Source: Lepeophtheirus salmonis (Eukaryota > Arthropoda > Copepoda > Siphonostomatoida > Caligidae). Taken from it: DNA of 64,000 nt. The translations under genes were made by a program, and so were the position numbers. The stretch lies in NCBI RefSeq assembly GCF_016086655.4, contig NC_052138.2, forward strand, positions 32,127,403-32,191,402, in the 5' to 3' direction. The notes beneath the pieces were generated by a model, which saw only the letters and a program-made list of their open reading frames with translations, was not told where the DNA came from and did no database searches. Position 1 is the first letter of the stretch; every line of letters starts with the position of its first letter. Positions 59,430 to 64,000 of the stretch are shown piece after piece.

Positions 59430-59960
59430 GGGTTAAACATTTATTGTAAAAAAATAAAAGTATTTTGGGTAAATTTTAGCTGAATCCAAATATCCCCCCT
59501 TTGCCATTATAACTGATTTACAGACTTTTGCCATTCTTGCTGTTAGACTTGCAAAATAGGGAGGTGTGATATCATTCCAAGCATTCTTCAAAATGTTACA
59601 CAGCTTATTTTTACTGGTGGAACACTTTCCCTAAACTTTTCTGCCAGATGTTCCCACAATAGCTCATTCGGGTTCCAATCAGGAGATTGAGTTGACCCTT
59701 GTATAATTAATAAGATATGAGATATTTCTTTCTTTTCAAATAAGTTTTTACAGAGGTTGTATGTATGCTGCGGGACTTTGTCTTGTAGAAAAACAAACTT
59801 AATTCCAATAAATCTCTGTCCAGAAGAAATGGCTTGCATCCTCAGGATAGAATGATAACCATTCTGATTCAGTATTTCTTGGATCTGAAATAAGTTTCCT
59901 ACTCTACACTTCCCAAAACAACCCCAAGTCATACCATTTCCACCTGCAAAACAGCTGGAT
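59430..59960 (-). pseudogene. Tc1-like transposase relic, C-terminal half
   Basis: An open minus-strand frame of 114 codons (59588-59932) starts at MTWGCFGKCRVGNLFQI, the MVWGCF(S)..G.L..I strand of Tc1 transposases. It holds FVFLQDKVPQHTYNLCKN (second catalytic Asp, usually QQDN.PKH) and SPDWNPNELLWEHLAEK (third catalytic residue Glu, usually SPDLNPIE.LW). After a frameshift near 59600 it goes on as LCNILKNAWNDITPPYFASL and VCKSVIMAKGGYL, the usual C-terminus. The DNA-binding domains and first catalytic Asp are absent beyond 59960. This DD..E relic differs from the other copies, which are mariner-like DD..D. It is the longest uninterrupted transposase frame here. Confidence 0.85.
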
Positions 59961-59964
59961 TTTT

Positions 59965-60915
59965 ACAGATAAATAATTATAAAATATTTGATGGATCTAT
60001 TGTTTCAAAATAACTACGATATTTTCAATTCTCTATTAATAAAATCAAAGATGCCAAATGTTATTAAGAATTTGCCCGTTCGCTCGGTTGAAGTATATTT
60101 TCCATAAATTTTGTTTTTTATACAGATTTTGCCTTTAGGTGATTTATTGTTGTGGGGGGGGGCATAGGCACCAGCATCTTCCTTAATTTCTATGCCAAAA
60201 GCCTCTTCTATTTTGTTTCTACAGGTTCAACTCTACTACATTTGAAAAATAAATAGAAGAAGGGTAAATATAATTCGTACAGAGAGAGCAGAGTATATCA
60301 ATCTCATTTGCTCTAGATTTGTTAGTGAAGATTGCAAGACAGCATCTCAAACCTTTCTCCTTGGAGTCGGTGAACAGATTCCTTAAGACTGATTTCCATC
60401 CCAACTTTTCAATGTCTAAGTTTGACTTACCAGATTCTGGAGAAGTTTAGAGATTAAGACGACCGAAAGGTTAACCTCGGGTTCTTCTCTACCTCTCTCC
60501 TAATCAGTGGCATCTCAAGAGCCACTAAAGCAATATAACAAAGGATATTTGTTGCTACAAATTGACCATAGTTCATCGAAGAATGGAAATCTAATCTATA
60601 CTTAATTTTGAGAAAAAGTATTATAGTTTACTTCTATGTTGATAGGATATTAATCCTCTTCAAATTTGATTTTTTTTATCAAAAATATGCAAACTAATAT
60701 TTTTATTCTTCTCCAAGGTTTAAACAATCTAAATATAATAAAATTTGATTTTTGAACTAGAAATGCCTACCAAAAGGGCCATAAAGGTTTATTGTTGACT
60801 TTTATTTCCAAAGATGCTACAAAAATTGAGATATTGACTTATTTACTCTCATATTAAAGGAAATTTTATCAGCTTTCATTTGGTAGCATTTTTAATACAA
60901 TAGCATTAACCCTGG
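59965..60915. other. AT-rich stretch, nothing assigned
   Basis: A run of G at 60151-60160. The minus frame at 60219-60404 is unassigned. Confidence 0.5.
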
Positions 60916-60918
60916 GTA

Positions 60919-61818
60919 GTTACAATTAGTGATTGTTCGAAATTGGATAATCGATTGTTTTTTGGAATCGGAAAAATTATGTTTAATTTGCAATTCCGAT
61001 TTTTATTTTATTACAGGATAACAAAATAGCTCTTTTACAAATTAAATAATTTTGCTTTATAACATAAAATTTCATTTTTTTTTCAAATAATTTCATTTTT
61101 TTTTTTTCAAATAATTTCATTTTCCATAAATTACTAAATAATTTTAAAATTTATACACACATAATATTATTTTATTTTTCCAAAAAATTAATTTTTTTGA
61201 GACCAACTGTGAATTTTTGAACTTTTATTTAAAAAATTTAATTTTTTGAGACTAGCAATGTACTTTTGAAGTTTTTTTCAGAAAATCAAATACTAAAAAA
61301 TTTGATATTATTTTTCAAATTTTTTGTTTCAAAAAATGCAATTTTCTATGAATACTATATCATTTTGAAATTTTTCGGCAAAAAATGAAAGATTTAATTT
61401 TTTTTATCAAAAATGTTTTATTAGAAATTTCATTTTTGAAATTTTTTTTTTGAGAACTTCTGTTAATTTAAAAAAATAATTAAGTAATTTTTTTCTTTTT
61501 AGAATAGCTAAGTTATTTATAATTTTTTTCAAAAAAACATTTTATTTTTGTGAACATTTGTGAATTTTTGAAAAATTTCATTTATCTGATGTGATAATTG
61601 AACTTTTTTCCCCAAAAATTTAATATTCCTAACTTTTGTCCCAAAAACTTTTTAAGCTGGATTTTTTTTTTTTTAATTCCAAAAGCTAAGCCCTTCAAAA
61701 TATAATCCTGTCGACGCCCCTGATGGCAAATTGAGTTATTTAACTATTAGTTAAAATATTTAAGAATCGAAATTGGAATCGGGAATTTTTTTGAAATAGT
61801 TCCATCACTAGTTACAAC
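60919..61818. mobile_element. hAT-like MITE with 8-bp target duplication, R4 inside
   Basis: The element runs 60927-61810 with ends TAGTGATTG and, inverted, TAGTGATGG. It is flanked by GTTACAAT and GTTACAAC (7 of 8 match), the target size of hAT transposons. Both ends carry a TCGAAATTGGA block in direct orientation. The interior to about 61727 is the degenerate AT-rich array and right end of R4 (CTGTCGACGCCCCTG at 61713), so an R4 copy seems to be nested. No coding capacity. Confidence 0.6.
61060..61727 (+). repeat. Repeat R4, copy inside the hAT-like MITE
   Basis: The right end CCAAAAGCTAAGCCCTTCAA, then AATATAATCCTGTCGACGCC, matches the right end of the 36.3 kb copy. The interior has the same kind of AT-rich unit (TGTGAATTTTTGAA and relatives). 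The left end is not resolved. Confidence 0.45.
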
Positions 61819-61819
61819 T

Positions 61820-62280
61820 AAAACAAACATTACACATCTCGAGTTTTATAGCCTTTTTGAAAAACGTCAACAATAAATTTAAATGTGTCTTGTAGCAGGT
61901 ACATCCAATGTCCAAAATCAAAGTTATATCTACATTATTTTATATAGACCTTGGAAAATGGAGAAAATATCAGTGTGCATATGGTTGATGAAAAAGTTCA
62001 AATTTGACCAGGTCTATGTCAAGTATGCATGTATATATTCATCTACATAATTGTTTCCTTCTTAACATATTTTTACATTAATTTTCTAAATGGGGAAAAA
62101 TACATACACCATATATGCTGTGTAGTTCTTTCCCTATGACCTCTTGTTGAATTAAGTAACAATATTAATTATATAAATGGTTGTATTAAGTCTTAAGGAT
62201 TATTATATATTTGTTTCATGACATAAGAGTTCACATCATGAACGACTGTAACAAAAAAAAAATTATTATAAATATTCAAA
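61820..62280. other. AT-rich stretch, nothing assigned
   Basis: No feature supported. Confidence 0.5.
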
Positions 62281-62282
62281 TA

Positions 62283-62845
62283 CAGGGTGTACTTATATAT
62301 TACAATCCTTCAGACAGGGTGTACGGAAATGACGTCATTTAAACTTCGTACATATATTTTAATTAATGTTTTGCTAATATAAAATAAATTCATTAAAAAT
62401 GGCCACCTCCAGCCTTCACAATTGCCCTCAGTTGGTGACGAAAGTCCTTGGCGGTGTTATGGACAACTTCATGGCCGATTTGGTTCCATTTTTTAACCAG
62501 TGAAGCCTTCAGGCTCTCAAAATAAAGATGGGGTAATTTTACATGTCTTTGCCTCAAGAATGGATCAAAAGAATTGTCCATAAGATTTAAATCCAAGGTG
62601 CATTTACGTCATTTTCCCTTGGACAAAAAGATTAGAAATTCCCTATAAGGCAATTTTATGTGATATTGGTGGTGTAGGAAGGGGGTTCATCGTACTTCAT
62701 CGTTCCCAATTTTGTGCTTGTGCTTCTTCCAGGTCCTCCAGATAGCGACTTTGCTAACTTTAGTTAACTTGGAAGTGAGATTATTGGATTTTTGTTTGAA
62801 TTAACTGAACGATCCCTTTCACTGATTCTCACTCAGATCATGTTG
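62283..62845 (-). pseudogene. mariner-like transposase relic with the middle deleted
   Basis: At the low-coordinate side are two copies of ACAGGGTGTAC (62284 and 62314), a mariner-type terminal motif. Minus strand, about 62700-62790: helix-turn-helix SNKNP.NLTSKLTKVSKV, then TIWRTWKKHKHKIG. After some 100 poorly matching bases it reads DLNLMDNSFDPFLRQRHVKL, then PHLYFESLKASLVKKWNQIG and a tail RAIVKAGGGHF (62396-62600), the C-terminal block with the third Asp (LMDNSF). The region of the first two catalytic Asp is deleted. The 67-codon C-terminal frame is unbroken. The far terminal repeat is not visible. Confidence 0.75.
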
Positions 62846-62849
62846 ATTA

Positions 62850-64000
62850 AATACTTTTTTTATAACTTATAGAGAACAACCGTTTTATTAAAGTTAAATA
62901 CGCAGAATATAAACATGATATGACGAAATCTGGAGGAATTAGAGACAAATATACTTTCTAATTCTCTACTTTTCGATGGATTAAATGAGTTGTTATATGG
63001 GATTTGTGTTCATCCTGACTATTTCTTATAAAAAAAATATCTTATGGATAATAACGTAACTCAAAATTGAAGTGTACCATTTTTTTTTTGTAAATTTGTT
63101 AAGGATTATCCGATTTAGATTGTTCGAAAAGGTTTTCCGGATAATCTTCAGTTGCTGGGTAATATAATAAGTGCTCACATGCTGATCCAATACTACAACT
63201 TCTTTTATTTATCGCTATTTTCAACGTCCATATTATTAGAACGAAATTATTTGAACCATCGCTTTGCTGTTGCATTCGATACTGTACTGATCCATAAACA
63301 GTACTTTTTTATTTTATTTTACTGCCTGCTCCGCTTTTTCATTTTGGTCGTTGTGATACAGAGGGATTGTCTATATTTTTTTCGTTTTTTACAACCATTT
63401 TGGATCGCTTAATAAACGCTTAACCTTTAAGCATACTTTTAGTTTTTTTTATGCAATGTATTAATCGTAAGATATAGCTCACTAAAGATATCTAGGGAAA
63501 AACGCTCTGTACTTTATACAAATAATAGGATAAAAACAGTATTGTATATCAAAATATTATATAATATCTATATATAAAAAGAAGTATGTGATTAAATTAT
63601 TTCATAAAAACTGTAATTTATGAATTTCACCCCCCGCTCCTCCCCATCCATTTTTTATATATGTATATCTGACTATGATGAGACCATCTAAATCTAATAA
63701 ATACTTTTTTGTCTTCATAAAAGTATGACAAAGGGTGAACAAATGGTATTTTAAACTTATATTATATCATTCTAGTAACTTCACAATTCTGCTACCGTAT
63801 TTGTAATAGGAGTGCTTGAGCTTTAACCTTACAGATTTTTAATATTATATGCACTAATTCTTACTTTATGCTTGGATGTTCTGTCTTCAAGACTTAAATA
63901 ATAATGATATCAGCCTTGGAAAAATAAAAAAAGCTTCTTCAGATTGCCAATTGAATAAGTCGTTCTCACTCCCTAGGACATACTTTCTACGCCTCTAGAT
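62850..64000. other. AT-rich stretch with a short shared repeat block
   Basis: 63878-63910 matches 12681-12713. The 86-codon frame at 63152-63412 is Phe/Leu/Ile-rich and unassigned. The window ends inside unassigned DNA. Confidence 0.45.

Overview
The window is strongly AT-rich eukaryotic DNA. It has no operons, no dense reading frames and no confidently intact host gene. The longest open frame is 134 codons and looks like chance. What can be recognised is mostly dead DNA transposons. The commonest are mariner-like (IS630/Tc1/mariner superfamily) transposase fragments on both strands. There is also a Tc1 remnant, a Merlin-like remnant, hAT-like and piggyBac-like pieces, and several families of short non-autonomous repeats. 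The mix resembles the repeat-rich genomes of caligid copepods (sea lice such as Lepeophtheirus). That assignment is inference from remembered families; an arthropod or other marine invertebrate is the safer statement.

Layout. 1-8 kb: mariner-like relics at 2.0 and 5.4 kb, a possible hAT relic at 3.6-4.7 kb and a decayed coding tract at 6.1-6.9 kb. 8-17 kb: mostly featureless, with mariner-like relics at 10.1 and 14.1 kb and short repeats at 13.8 and 15.1-15.7 kb. 17-28 kb: a relic of an uncharacterised multi-copy protein family (17.8-18.6 kb), an internally deleted mariner-like relic (19.0 kb), fragments at 23.0 and 25.0 kb, a minisatellite-like repeat at 25.9-26.2 kb and a near full-length mariner-like relic at 27.3-28.1 kb. 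28-46 kb: paired short repeats at 30 kb, a mariner-like relic (32.4 kb), the Merlin-like relic (33.4 kb), a mariner element with both terminal inverted repeats and TA flanks (38.3-39.2 kb) and three more mariner-like relics (41.5, 43.4, 45.7 kb). 46-64 kb: a candidate host terminal exon (47.6 kb), a BED-type zinc-finger scrap (49.0 kb), two terminal-inverted-repeat elements side by side (50.4-51.8 kb), a piggyBac-like MITE inserted inside another repeat (52.5 kb), a second bounded mariner (54.5-55.4 kb), mariner-like and Tc1 relics (56.1, 59.5 kb), a hAT-like MITE with target duplication (60.9-61.8 kb) and a last mariner-like relic (62.3 kb).

The best candidates for something undescribed are these: a dispersed repeat of about 300-550 bp with ten substantial copies and one fragment here; a compact element built from a 14-base motif in both orientations; repeats with CAGGGGCGTCG-type ends around a degenerate minisatellite; and the repeated finding that mariner copies kept both ends but lost the middle. 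I see no rRNA, CRISPR array, confident tRNA, intact mobile element or cooperating gene system. All family names come from reading the translated sequence against memory, without any database search.
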